From the NCBI GenBank assembly GCA_900769765.1, contig CAAGHW010000058.1, positions 1-13,899 of the forward strand: a stretch of DNA of 13,899 nt, written 5' to 3'. The stretch is from Bacteroidaceae bacterium (lineage in GTDB: Bacteria > Bacteroidota > Bacteroidia > Bacteroidales > Bacteroidaceae). Within the stretch, counting starts at the first letter, position 1. Every line of letters starts with the position of its first letter. Under the pieces are notes generated by a model, which ran no database searches, was not told the origin of the DNA, and saw nothing but the letters and a program-made list of their open reading frames with translations. Position numbers and translations under genes: made by a program. Positions 6,711 to 13,899 of the stretch are shown piece after piece.

Positions 6711-7958
6711 ATGACAACAGAAACAAAAAACCGTATCATTGGAGCCATCATTGGTGATGTCGTTGGCTCGACTTTTGAATTTGTCAACAAGATTCCCGCT
6801 AAGTTCAAACTGTTCAGAAATGCTTGTTCCTTTACCGATGACACGGTGCTGACAGTTGCTATTGCAGACGCATTGTTGCATAACAGAACGTTTGCCGATG
6901 CCATTTGCGACTGGGGAAGCCGGTATACATACGCTGGTTTCGGCGGTTCATTCCGCGAATGGAAAAAGCGTCGTAAGAAAGATCCCAATGCTACAAACAA
7001 CAGCAAGGGCAACGGTTGTGGTATGAGAGTTAGTCCTGTCGGATTCTTCGCTAACTCTATAGATGAGGCTATGACACTTGCAAAGGAGAGCGCATTACTT
7101 ACACACAACTCCCCCGAGGGTATTGCCGGTGCGCAGGCCATTGCTGTAGCGGTATTCATGGCCAAGGAGAAAACTTCGAAAGAGGCAATAAAAGGGTTTA
7201 TAGAAAAGAACTTCGGCTATAACCTGAACTTGAGCAACGACGATGTACGTAAGTTCATAGCAGGACTCGACAGCGCAGGCAACACACACAGGGAACGTGA
7301 GTGGGCCGAGAATACTTGCCCTGTAGCAATAATGGCATTCCTGAATTCCTGCAGTTACGAAGAGACTATAAGAACTGCCATATCGTATGGTGGCGATGTC
7401 GACACCATCGCCTGTATGGCAGGTGGCATTGCTGCAGCCTACTACGGCGTGCCCCAGGATATCATTGACGGTGTGGCACCATACTTGCCCCAGGATATCA
7501 TTGACGTCGTAAATGAATTCGACGGCTTGACTCTTGTGAACCGAAACACACCATCGCAGATAGACCGTTGGGCAAAAAGTGGACATATTCTTGTGTATGG
7601 TAGCGGCAAGGATTTTGCAGGAGAGACAAAGAGCGGTAGCCTTCTGAGGAATAATGAACCTGTCGGCTATATAGCCAACCGTCGCTTCGGGTCAAAGCAC
7701 CAGTTGGAAGGTCTGGCAGGTAATTCCTATGCCATACCTACGGTCGGAGTCACATTGGAAGATATTGGCGAAGGAGTGGAAAGGTTTACAGCCTTTGTCA
7801 ACGAACATCCCGACCTGGTTTTCCTTGTCACAAACATAGGATGCTCCCCAAAGGCGGGATTCACACCAGTCGAGATTGCACCGATGTTCAAAGACATTTC
7901 AGACAACGCCAACGTGATGCTCCCCAAGGAATTCCGCGAGATAATTGAAAAAAGTTGA
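6711..7958 (+). CDS. ADP-ribosylglycohydrolase (DraG-like) fused to A1S_2505-like domain
   Basis: This protein has 415 residues. The N-terminal part (about 8-265) is a DraG/ARH-type ADP-ribosylglycohydrolase: GAIIGDVVGS (11-20), the dinuclear metal motif FTDDT (41-45), THNSPEGIAGA (131-141), and ISYGGDVDTIACMAGGI (224-240). All expected metal-binding Asp and Thr residues are present, so it should be active in removing ADP-ribose from protein or nucleic acid. Residues 285-412 resemble the small domain of phage-related A1S_2505-like proteins (ILVYGSG, LAGNSYAIPT, HPDLVFLVTNIGC, IAPMF), with the usual G.H..GA segment degenerate. It probably shares a transcript with the NADAR gene, since the 120-nt gap between them has no terminator. 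A perfect 20-nt repeat (7451-7470 and 7487-7506) duplicates PQDIID at the domain boundary. Confidence 0.85.
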   Translation: MTTETKNRIIGAIIGDVVGSTFEFVNKIPAKFKLFRNACSFTDDTVLTVAIADALLHNRTFADAICDWGSRYTYAGFGGSFREWKKRRKKDPNATNNSKGNGCGMRVSPVGFFANSIDEAMTLAKESALLTHNSPEGIAGAQAIAVAVFMAKEKTSKEAIKGFIEKNFGYNLNLSNDDVRKFIAGLDSAGNTHREREWAENTCPVAIMAFLNSCSYEETIRTAISYGGDVDTIACMAGGIAAAYYGVPQDIIDGVAPYLPQDIIDVVNEFDGLTLVNRNTPSQIDRWAKSGHILVYGSGKDFAGETKSGSLLRNNEPVGYIANRRFGSKHQLEGLAGNSYAIPTVGVTLEDIGEGVERFTAFVNEHPDLVFLVTNIGCSPKAGFTPVEIAPMFKDISDNANVMLPKEFREIIEKS

Positions 7959-7975
7959 AAAAAAATGGCTTTTTT

Positions 7976-8017
7976 CTTATCTGTGCACAAAAAGTGCACA
8001 GATAAGATTTATCTTCG
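7976..8017 (+). promoter_or_regulatory. Palindrome-promoter module, copy 3
   Basis: A perfect 13-bp inverted repeat CTTATCTGTGCAC/GTGCACAGATAAG with an A5 loop (7976-8006) is followed by TATCTTCG (8010-8017), a TAnnTTTG-like -7 box. The left GTGCAC again ends 21 nt before the box. The start codon at 8039 is only about 15 nt from the expected start point. An A-run/T-run hairpin (7960-7975) directly after the upstream stop codon may help to end the ADP-ribosylglycohydrolase transcript. Confidence 0.6.
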
Positions 8018-8038
8018 CATAGACAAAAAACAGTACAC

Positions 8039-9049
8039 ATGAAAAGATTCATCGAGGCTCACAACAGAGATTTCAGAACTGCACTTGCAGAGGTTAAGAA
8101 CGGTCGCAAACAGACACACTGGATGTGGTACATTTTTCCACAGGTGGCAGGTCTTGGTAAAAGCGACAAATCTGCTTTCTATGCAATAAGGACGCTCAGC
8201 GAAGCCAGGGCTTTCCTTGCCGACAGCACACTTGGAGCAAACCTTAAGGAGATATGCGAGGCTCTGCTTTCGCTCGATGGGGTATCGGCCCACGACGTCT
8301 TTGCAGATGATGCCAAGAAAGTCAGGTCATCGATGACCCTATTCGATGCTATTGCTCCGGGTGAGATTTTTGAAGAGGTGCTAGAGAAGTTCTTCAATGG
8401 CGAGCGCGACAGGCGCACTCTATGTCGTCTGTCACTCTACGAGCGCGTGACCGATGCACTGAAGTTCATTGGTGCCGATGCTGGTGATTTCTCAGTCACT
8501 CCGCATATGTACACCCAGCGCAGCGACAACCCTATGCACCTCTTCAGTCATCTGTATAGGGTGATGATTGGTTGCGCACTCATCGCCCGTAAAATCAATG
8601 AGCCGCGCCTGGGACTGCTTGCCTTGATTGGTGCATTCATTCACGACCTTGCACGCACCAATGACGGCTCGGACTACGAACACGGACGCAAGGCTGCCGA
8701 ACAGAAGCTCCCAAGGCTTACCCGTATTCTTTCAAAATACAACATCACCGATGAGGAGTATGACATCATTGCAAAGGCTACGACGTACCACGACAAGAGC
8801 AAGAGAGAGATTTATCGCGACCTCACCGGCAGCTACCGCACTGCGGCATTCATTCTGAAGGATGCCGATGCGCTGGACCGTTGCAGATTCAATAGGAGTG
8901 ATGCCCGCCTGAAGCCCGATGCTCTGAATTTCAGGGAGAGCCGCCGATGCATTGACCCCATTGACTTCGTTTGCAAGGAGAGCCGTAGAAAAAATTGTAT
9001 CCACGACGAGATTCCCTTCAAGGATTTCGTTGAGGCTACCATAATCTAA
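8039..9049 (+). CDS. DUF1810-HD phosphohydrolase fusion
   Basis: This protein has 336 residues. Residues 1-142 are a DUF1810 domain, shown by its hallmark THWMWYIFPQVAGLGKS (26-42), FYAIRTLSEARAFL (47-60) and KKVRSSMTLF (93-102). Residues 165-300 are an HD-superfamily hydrolase with the complete metal set: HLYRV (H171), IHDL (H202-D203), YEHG (H215), YHDKS (H251) and LKDADALDR (D275-D280). HD enzymes cleave phosphoester bonds of nucleotides or RNA. DUF1810 has no biochemical role that I can state with certainty. Placement next to NADAR and ADP-ribosylglycohydrolase genes suggests processing of an ADP-ribose or NAD-derived nucleotide; this is inference. Transcription probably starts from copy 3 of the palindrome-promoter module. 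Confidence 0.85.
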   Translation: MKRFIEAHNRDFRTALAEVKNGRKQTHWMWYIFPQVAGLGKSDKSAFYAIRTLSEARAFLADSTLGANLKEICEALLSLDGVSAHDVFADDAKKVRSSMTLFDAIAPGEIFEEVLEKFFNGERDRRTLCRLSLYERVTDALKFIGADAGDFSVTPHMYTQRSDNPMHLFSHLYRVMIGCALIARKINEPRLGLLALIGAFIHDLARTNDGSDYEHGRKAAEQKLPRLTRILSKYNITDEEYDIIAKATTYHDKSKREIYRDLTGSYRTAAFILKDADALDRCRFNRSDARLKPDALNFRESRRCIDPIDFVCKESRRKNCIHDEIPFKDFVEATII

Positions 9050-9061
9050 AGGAGATATGCG

Positions 9062-9199
9062 ATGTTCGGGAACGAAGATTCCGCACAGGTTAATTACAAG
9101 AACAAGAAAAACAACATATTAAACAAAAAAGAGTATGGTTACAATTGCATAGTTCGGAAATCAACAAAAATCACAAAATCAAATATTCAAACAACATAA
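9062..9199 (+). CDS. Possible 45-residue ORF before rmuC
   Basis: ATG 9062 is preceded by a good site, AAAGGAGAT, and opens a frame of 45 codons (MFGNEDSAQVNYKNKK at the start) that ends at TAA 9199, 11 nt before the rmuC ATG. The product is rich in Lys and Asn and is not recognised. It could be a short leader peptide coupling rmuC to the upstream gene, or a remnant. Codon use turns AT-rich after about 15 codons, which speaks against a long-conserved gene. Confidence 0.3.
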   Translation: MFGNEDSAQVNYKNKKNNILNKKEYGYNCIVRKSTKITKSNIQTT

Positions 9200-9210
9200 A
9201 CAGTCATACT

Positions 9211-10611
9211 ATGGAAATCATTCTAACAATCATTGCAGGAGTAGCATTCGGTGTATTTATCGGTTGGGTAATAGCACGTAACAAGCACAATGAATTACAT
9301 AACACCATCGACAGACTCAAATGGCAGCTGGATGGCGAGAAGGCAAATGCAGAGCTCATCTCTTCGAGCCTTCAGGAACAGATAAGAGCAACAAAGGAAG
9401 ATGCTAAAGGGCAGATAGAAAGTATCAAGGCCGACTGCGACAAGCGCATAGCGGAAATAAAGAGCTATGCGGAGAGGCAGACCATTGACACCCTGGAGGC
9501 ACAGGAGAAAAGACACACTCAGGCCATAAAGGCACAGCAGGAGCTGTTCGACGAGACGATGGCGAAGGTTACGGCACAGATGAAGAGTGCGACTGACGAC
9601 ATGCTCAAACAGCGTCAGAAGGAGTTTACCGAGTCGAGCAACAGCAATCTGGGACAGATTGTCAATCCGTTGCGCGAGACCATCGAGAAGATGAAACAGA
9701 CCATGAACGACAGCACACTCAAGCAGACTGAGCTGAGCACGGAGATGAAGCTGAACCTCGAGAACATGATGAAGCACAGCGAGGCAGCCAAGCAGAGTGC
9801 CGATGAGCTTGCACGTGTATTCAAGCACAAGAGCAAGGTACAGGGTGACTGGGGCGAGCGCGTGCTTGGAGAGTTGCTCGAGTCGCAAGGCCTCACCGCT
9901 GGTGTACATTATGACATACAGACCACTATACGCGATGCAGCCGGCAATGTAGTGAAAACCGACACAGGCGGAAACATGCGTCCCGATGTTATCATGCACA
10001 TCGACAACTACCGTGACATAATAATAGACTCAAAGGTGTCGCTGACTGCCTTCTGGGACCATATCAACGCCGAAACGGAGGAGGAGCGTCAGAGACATCT
10101 TAAAGCGCACATCGAAAGCGTACAGAAGCATGTGAAGGAGCTTTCAAAGAAGGACTACTCGTCGTACATAAAGGCACCAAAGGTAAGGATGGACTATGTG
10201 ATAATGTTCGTTCCGCACACCGGTGCGCTATGGACAGCCCTCAACGCGCAGCCCGACTTGTGGCGTAAGGCAATGGAGATGAATGTGTTCATTGCCGACG
10301 AGCAGACACTGTTCGCTGCACTCAAAATGATTAACCTCACATGGACACATATTGCACAGACCGAAAATCACAAGCAGGTATATGAACTTGCGAATGAGAT
10401 ACTTGAGAGAGTGGGTATGTTCATGGAGAGTTATGAGGAGATAGGCAAGGCTCTTAAGAAGGCTCACGACGAATACGAAAAGGGAGGCAAGAAGCTGTCG
10501 CCAAGCGGACAGAGCATTCTGCAGACCTGCGGGAAGTTGGAAAAACTCGGCGCAAAGCAGAGTTCCAAACACCCAATAAGGCAGATAGCGTCGGCAACGG
10601 ATATGGAATAA
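9211..10611 (+). CDS. rmuC: DNA recombination protein RmuC
   Basis: This 466-residue protein begins with a membrane anchor (MEIILTIIAGVAFGVFIGWV), followed by a long coiled coil (about 28-205) and the RmuC nuclease-like domain: GDWGERVLGELLE (212-224), MRPDVIMH (256-263), RDIIIDSKVSLTAFW (268-282), YVIMFVP and FIADEQTLFAALK further on. The D..I.DSK pattern is the PD-(D/E)XK-like core of the family. RmuC limits inversions at short inverted repeats and has been linked to protection against foreign DNA. I chose ATG 9211 over the TTG at 9145, because the membrane anchor then starts at residue 2, as in homologues. It is followed 6 nt later by the next gene. Codon use (CGC, GAG) is typical of host genes. 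Confidence 0.93.
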   Translation: MEIILTIIAGVAFGVFIGWVIARNKHNELHNTIDRLKWQLDGEKANAELISSSLQEQIRATKEDAKGQIESIKADCDKRIAEIKSYAERQTIDTLEAQEKRHTQAIKAQQELFDETMAKVTAQMKSATDDMLKQRQKEFTESSNSNLGQIVNPLRETIEKMKQTMNDSTLKQTELSTEMKLNLENMMKHSEAAKQSADELARVFKHKSKVQGDWGERVLGELLESQGLTAGVHYDIQTTIRDAAGNVVKTDTGGNMRPDVIMHIDNYRDIIIDSKVSLTAFWDHINAETEEERQRHLKAHIESVQKHVKELSKKDYSSYIKAPKVRMDYVIMFVPHTGALWTALNAQPDLWRKAMEMNVFIADEQTLFAALKMINLTWTHIAQTENHKQVYELANEILERVGMFMESYEEIGKALKKAHDEYEKGGKKLSPSGQSILQTCGKLEKLGAKQSSKHPIRQIASATDME

Positions 10612-10617
10612 AACGGT

Positions 10618-11229
10618 ATGGAACCATTTGAAATAGGCAGCAGACACTCTCATTTTGAAGGAATTGAAGATGACTTTTCCAACATGACACTCATCTTCAA
10701 TGACGGTGAAATCGCAATATGCGGTTTCACGTATGAGATAACGCGGAAGGACAGTCATGATTACCGGTGGGAGCACAACCCCTTTGCCATGACAAAGGAT
10801 GAGATTGGCGCATTTGTCCCGGACTTTGCCTACGAAGGAGAATTCTGCAGTTTTGTTGTAGTAAATCTGAAAAACGGTTGTCTGGTGGAGCGACGTGAAT
10901 GGTTCCGTAAGAACGACGCATTGTTTATCATTGGACAACAGTACCGCAGTCACGAGGAATGGGATGAATACATAGGAAATACAATCACCGTCTACCGCTT
11001 TGACGGTATTGCGATAATCAAGATTTTTGATGGCGAAGGATGTGTCTATGAAGCATTTAAAAGCTACGGGTACAATGAAGAGGAAGTGCGTGCCGTATTT
11101 CCCGACTTCAAGGACAACTACCCTGTAAATTGCAACGAATTCTTTTATGTCTGCATCAGGGAATGTGATGACGTTTGGGTCGATTTACATGGAAACAGCA
11201 TAGATGATCATATATACCACCTAATATGA
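10618..11229 (+). CDS. Hypothetical protein, translated with rmuC
   Basis: This 203-residue protein starts 6 nt after the rmuC stop codon, so the two are surely co-transcribed and probably translationally coupled. I do not recognise a family. It is acidic, rich in Asp, Glu, Tyr and Phe, with alternating strand-like segments (TLIFNDGEIAICGFTYEI, 23-40; CSFVVVNLKNGCLVERREWF, 77-96), and no membrane segment. Two related halves may exist: F..DGE/EIAI.GF near 26-37 and FDGIAIIKIFDGEG near 128-141. A role related to RmuC or DNA repair is only a guess from position. Confidence 0.8.
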   Translation: MEPFEIGSRHSHFEGIEDDFSNMTLIFNDGEIAICGFTYEITRKDSHDYRWEHNPFAMTKDEIGAFVPDFAYEGEFCSFVVVNLKNGCLVERREWFRKNDALFIIGQQYRSHEEWDEYIGNTITVYRFDGIAIIKIFDGEGCVYEAFKSYGYNEEEVRAVFPDFKDNYPVNCNEFFYVCIRECDDVWVDLHGNSIDDHIYHLI

Positions 11230-11395
11230 TTTACAGCAAGAGAGCATTCTTTCGGGGCCTGTGACAGAGCGCAAGTGTGTAAACGCCAAGATGCCGGATG
11301 TTGACATTTGATATTTTTTTTGAAAAAAAGCAGAATCTTCTCAAACAAAATCGACACTTGTTTTGTTTATAAATAAGTAATAATATCAGAAGCTG

Positions 11396-11926
11396 TTGCT
11401 TCTTAAAAAAGACAAGTTAGTGGATACTGCAAAATTCAGGAGAGAACTGCTGGAGATACAGTCGGAATTGCAACGTTTCGCATACAAATTGACAGCAGAC
11501 AAGGAGGAGGCGAACGATCTATTGCAGGAAACGTCGTTGAAGGCTTTGGGCAACATGGACAAATATACGCCTGATACCAATTTCAAGGGGTGGGTATATA
11601 CCATAATGCGCAACATCTTCATAAACAACTACCGTAAGGTGATACGCGACCAGACTTTCATCGACCACACCGACAATCTGTTTCACATAAACCAGCCGAA
11701 GGAGTTCGAGAACTACATTACCGAGAACAGCTACGACAGCAAGGAGATTTATCGGGTGGTATATGACTTGCCGCGTGACTATAGGATTCCTTTCCTGATG
11801 CATATCTCGGGCTTCAAATATCGGGAGATTGCCGACCGCCTGGGCCTGCCGTTGGGCACGGTGAAGAGCCGCATATTCTTCACTCGTCAGCAGTTGCAGT
11901 CCCTGTTGAAGGATTTCCGCAAATGA
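11396..11926 (+). CDS. ECF-type RNA polymerase sigma factor
   Basis: This 176-residue sigma-70 family factor of the extracytoplasmic-function group has region 2 at about 22-80 (LQRFAYKLTADKEEANDLLQ, then the -10-binding segment FKGWVYTIMRNIFINNYRK) and region 4 at about 122-172 (YREIADRLGLPLGTVKSRIF, the HTH that binds -35). It is of the conserved single-domain form common in Bacteroidales. The frame holds no upstream ATG: TAA lies at 11381, and the only possible starts are TTG 11396, CTG 11393 or GTG 11420. The TTG start agrees best with the usual length. No anti-sigma gene follows; transcription ends at the strong shared terminator. Confidence 0.88.
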   Translation: MLLKKDKLVDTAKFRRELLEIQSELQRFAYKLTADKEEANDLLQETSLKALGNMDKYTPDTNFKGWVYTIMRNIFINNYRKVIRDQTFIDHTDNLFHINQPKEFENYITENSYDSKEIYRVVYDLPRDYRIPFLMHISGFKYREIADRLGLPLGTVKSRIFFTRQQLQSLLKDFRK

Positions 11927-11929
11927 GAT

Positions 11930-11972
11930 ATCAAGTAAAAAGAGAAGCCGTAGGCTTCTCTTTTTACTTGAT
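11930..11972. terminator. Bidirectional intrinsic terminator
   Basis: This is a perfect 20-bp inverted repeat with a 3-nt loop (GTA, 11950-11952). Its GC core AGAAGCC/GGCTTCT is flanked by A5 and T5 runs, so it works for both strands. It separates the ECF sigma gene (stop at 11924-11926) from thrA, whose stop codon begins inside the last base of the repeat. Confidence 0.93.
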
Positions 11973-13873
11973 CAGATGTTTGCTATTCTCATTATGTCGG
12001 CAAAGACTCCGGCTGCGGTAACACCGGCACCGGCACCGTATCCCTGGATAAGCATCGGATACTCTTTGTAGCGCTCCGTAGTAAGCAGTATGATATTGTT
12101 GCTTCCCTCGAGATGATAGAACGGATGACGCTCATCGACTTTGCTCAACGACACGCCGCCCTTGCCGTTCTCGTACTTGGCTATAAAACGCCAATGTTTT
12201 CTCTCTTCGACAAGTTTCTTGCGTTCTGTCTCAAAGTGTGCATCGAGTTTCGGCAACTCTGCCCAGAAGTTATCGAGTGAACCGTCGAACAGCTCTTGCG
12301 GAATGAAGAGGTTGGCTTCGACCTCGTTCTGCTCTATCGAATAGCCTGCCTCACGTGCAAGGATTACGAGCTTTCTGATGACATCCTTTCCGCTTAGGTC
12401 GATACGCGGGTCAGGCTCGCTGTATCCCTTCTCCTTTGCAAGCTGCACAGCCTTGCTCATTGGAACATCCTCGCTCAACACGTTGAATATAAAGTTAAGC
12501 GTTCCGCTCAGCACAGCTTCAATCTTGAGTATCTTGTCGCCGCTGTTTATGAGGTCGTTGATGGTGCTTATGATAGGCAAACCGGCACCTACATTGGTCT
12601 CAAAGAGGAATTTGATATTACGCTGACGCGCTATCTGCTTAAGCTTGCTGTATGTATCATATTCCGACGATGCGGCAATCTTGTTGGCTGCCACAACGCT
12701 GATGTTATGCATGAGCATATCCTCATACAACGATGCCACGTTGGGGTTGGCTGTACAATCCACAAAAACGGAGTTGAAGATATTCATCTTTATTATCTCC
12801 CTGCGCAAGCCTTCGAGGTTGCACTCTTTTGCCGCCATCAGCTTGGCGCGATAGTTGTCGAGCTCCAATCCCTCGCGGTCGAATATCGCATGGCTGCTGT
12901 TGGCTATACCCACGATGTTGAGCTTCAGACCATGCTCGCGTTTCAGTTTCTCCTGCTGCGACGCTATCTGTTCTATAAGGCTGCCGCCGACAGTTCCTAT
13001 ACCGCAGATAAAGAGGTTGAGCACCTTGTATTCCGACAGGAAGAATGAGTCGTGGATGACATTGAGTGTCTTACGCAACAGAGAGGACTCGATGACAAAC
13101 GAGATGTTTGTCTCCTGACCACCCTGCGCACAGGCAATGACATTGATACCGTTACGGCCGAGTGTCTGGAACAGCTTGCCGATGATACCTGCATTGTGAC
13201 GCATATTCTCGCCTACGATGGCAACGGTAGAGAGATCGGTTGTCGCATGTACGCTCTCCATGAGTCCCATCGATATCTCTTTCTCGAACTCCTTGTTGAG
13301 TACCTCGCAAGCCTTTGCCGAATCGACATGACGCAATCCGAGCGATGTGCTGTTCTCCGACGATGCCTGTGCTACAAGGAACACGCTTATGCCGGCATTG
13401 GCAAGTGCGCGGAAGATACGGTGGTTTACACCTACTACACCCACCATACCAAGTCCCTGAACGGTGAGCAGGTCGGTGTCGTTGATGCTTGATATACCTT
13501 TGATGAGTCTGCCCTCGTCCTCGCTGTGGTCGTCGATGATTGTACCCTCGCTGTCGGGGTTGAAGGTATTCTTTATTCTTATGGGAATGTTTGCCTTGAA
13601 AACAGGATATATTGTAGGAGGATACACCACCTTTGCTCCGAAGTTACAGAGCTCTGTTGCCTCGACATAGCTGAGGTGATGTATGGTGTAGGCGTTGCTT
13701 ATCACACGCGGGTCGGCAGTCATGAAGCCGTCCACGTCGGTCCATATCTCGAGCATATCCGCTTTAAGGGTGGCTGCTATGATGGCTGCGGTGTAGTCGC
13801 TTCCGCCACGTCCGAGATTGGTTATCTCCTCGCTATCCTTGTCCTGTGATATAAAGCCCGGCACAACGATTAT
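11972..13873 (-). CDS. thrA: Bifunctional aspartokinase/homoserine dehydrogenase, 5'-truncated
   Basis: The C-terminal 633 codons of ThrA are present; the usual length is about 810, so roughly 180 N-terminal residues of the kinase domain are missing at the contig end. It catalyses the first and third steps from aspartate to threonine and methionine. Visible in order (residues counted from the GTG at 13864): the aspartokinase C-lobe with NLGRGGSDYTAAIIAATL and WTDVDGFMTADPR, two ACT regulatory domains (about 122-275), the Rossmann motif FICGIGTVGGSL (285-295), and the homoserine dehydrogenase core with TNVGAGLPII, LSGTLNFIF and GYSEPDPRIDLSGKDV. The GTG at 13864 is not the real start: the codons before it (I-I-V) continue the protein up to the adapter junction. 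ACT domains imply feedback by threonine. Confidence 0.95.
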   Translation of the reverse strand: MIVVPGFISQDKDSEEITNLGRGGSDYTAAIIAATLKADMLEIWTDVDGFMTADPRVISNAYTIHHLSYVEATELCNFGAKVVYPPTIYPVFKANIPIRIKNTFNPDSEGTIIDDHSEDEGRLIKGISSINDTDLLTVQGLGMVGVVGVNHRIFRALANAGISVFLVAQASSENSTSLGLRHVDSAKACEVLNKEFEKEISMGLMESVHATTDLSTVAIVGENMRHNAGIIGKLFQTLGRNGINVIACAQGGQETNISFVIESSLLRKTLNVIHDSFFLSEYKVLNLFICGIGTVGGSLIEQIASQQEKLKREHGLKLNIVGIANSSHAIFDREGLELDNYRAKLMAAKECNLEGLRREIIKMNIFNSVFVDCTANPNVASLYEDMLMHNISVVAANKIAASSEYDTYSKLKQIARQRNIKFLFETNVGAGLPIISTINDLINSGDKILKIEAVLSGTLNFIFNVLSEDVPMSKAVQLAKEKGYSEPDPRIDLSGKDVIRKLVILAREAGYSIEQNEVEANLFIPQELFDGSLDNFWAELPKLDAHFETERKKLVEERKHWRFIAKYENGKGGVSLSKVDERHPFYHLEGSNNIILLTTERYKEYPMLIQGYGAGAGVTAAGVFADIMRIANI

Positions 13874-13899
13874 AGATCGGAAGAGCGTCGTGTAGGGAA
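13874..13899. other. Illumina adapter contamination
   Basis: From 13874 the sequence reads AGATCGGAAGAGC, the common Illumina TruSeq adapter stem, and continues for 13 further bases in exact agreement with the universal-adapter side. It interrupts the thrA reading frame in place of genomic sequence. These bases should be trimmed and nothing inferred from them. Confidence 0.97.

Noticed and set aside
6069..6881. 270-codon minus-strand ORF opposite NADAR
   Set aside because: It is a shadow of the NADAR and ADP-ribosylglycohydrolase genes, which have clear family motifs on the plus strand, and has no promoter or family signal of its own.
2716..8006. CRISPR-like repeats
   Set aside because: Three palindromes spaced 2-3 kb apart in separate intergenic regions, without regular spacers or cas genes.
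2716..8017. Integron cassette array with the palindromes as attC sites
   Set aside because: No integron integrase is seen and no R''/R' core pairs (RYYYAAC/GTTRRRY) flank the palindromes. Each palindrome is tied to a promoter instead.
5764..9049. DarT-DarG toxin-antitoxin operon
   Set aside because: No DarT-like ADP-ribosyltransferase or macro domain is present; only the removing enzymes are seen.

Overview
This looks like a metagenome-assembled contig from a gut-type member of the Bacteroidales (Bacteroides/Prevotella-like). The support is promoters of the Bacteroidetes type (TAnnTTTG at -7), few Shine-Dalgarno sequences, a fused aspartokinase-homoserine dehydrogenase (thrA), RmuC, and an ECF sigma factor of the usual Bacteroidales form. 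No mobile-element recombinase, transposase, tRNA, rRNA or CRISPR array is visible. The last 26 bases are not biological: they match the Illumina TruSeq adapter, so thrA is cut by the end of the assembly.

Region 1 (1-5.7 kb) is an AT-rich accessory segment. It starts with a small unrecognised, possibly frameshifted ORF. A stand-alone 577-residue reverse transcriptase (RT) with intact YGDD follows. Its gene is preceded by about 250 nt of non-coding sequence with a promoter, several hairpins and a terminator-like end, as expected for an RT-linked ncRNA. A 480-nt gap then leads to an 827-residue protein with an N-terminal helix-hairpin-helix-like region, HTH-like segments and a C-terminal HEPN-like domain with an R-x4-H motif, which suggests an RNase effector. 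RT, ncRNA and HEPN protein together are the best candidate in this window for an undescribed, probably anti-phage, system. That grouping is inference.

Region 2 (5.7-9.05 kb) holds ADP-ribose-related genes: a 53-residue ORF, a NADAR-family protein, a DraG-like ADP-ribosylglycohydrolase with an extra C-terminal A1S_2505-like domain, and a DUF1810-HD phosphohydrolase fusion. No ADP-ribosyltransferase is visible.

Region 3 (9.05-13.87 kb) looks like ordinary chromosome: rmuC, a coupled unknown gene, an ECF sigma factor, a 20-bp perfect bidirectional terminator, and thrA on the minus strand.

Three copies of a palindrome-plus-promoter element (near 2716, 5645 and 7976) punctuate regions 1 and 2. 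In each copy the left GTGCAC lies exactly 21 nt from the -7 box. Two copies share a longer leader and flank the HEPN gene as direct repeats.
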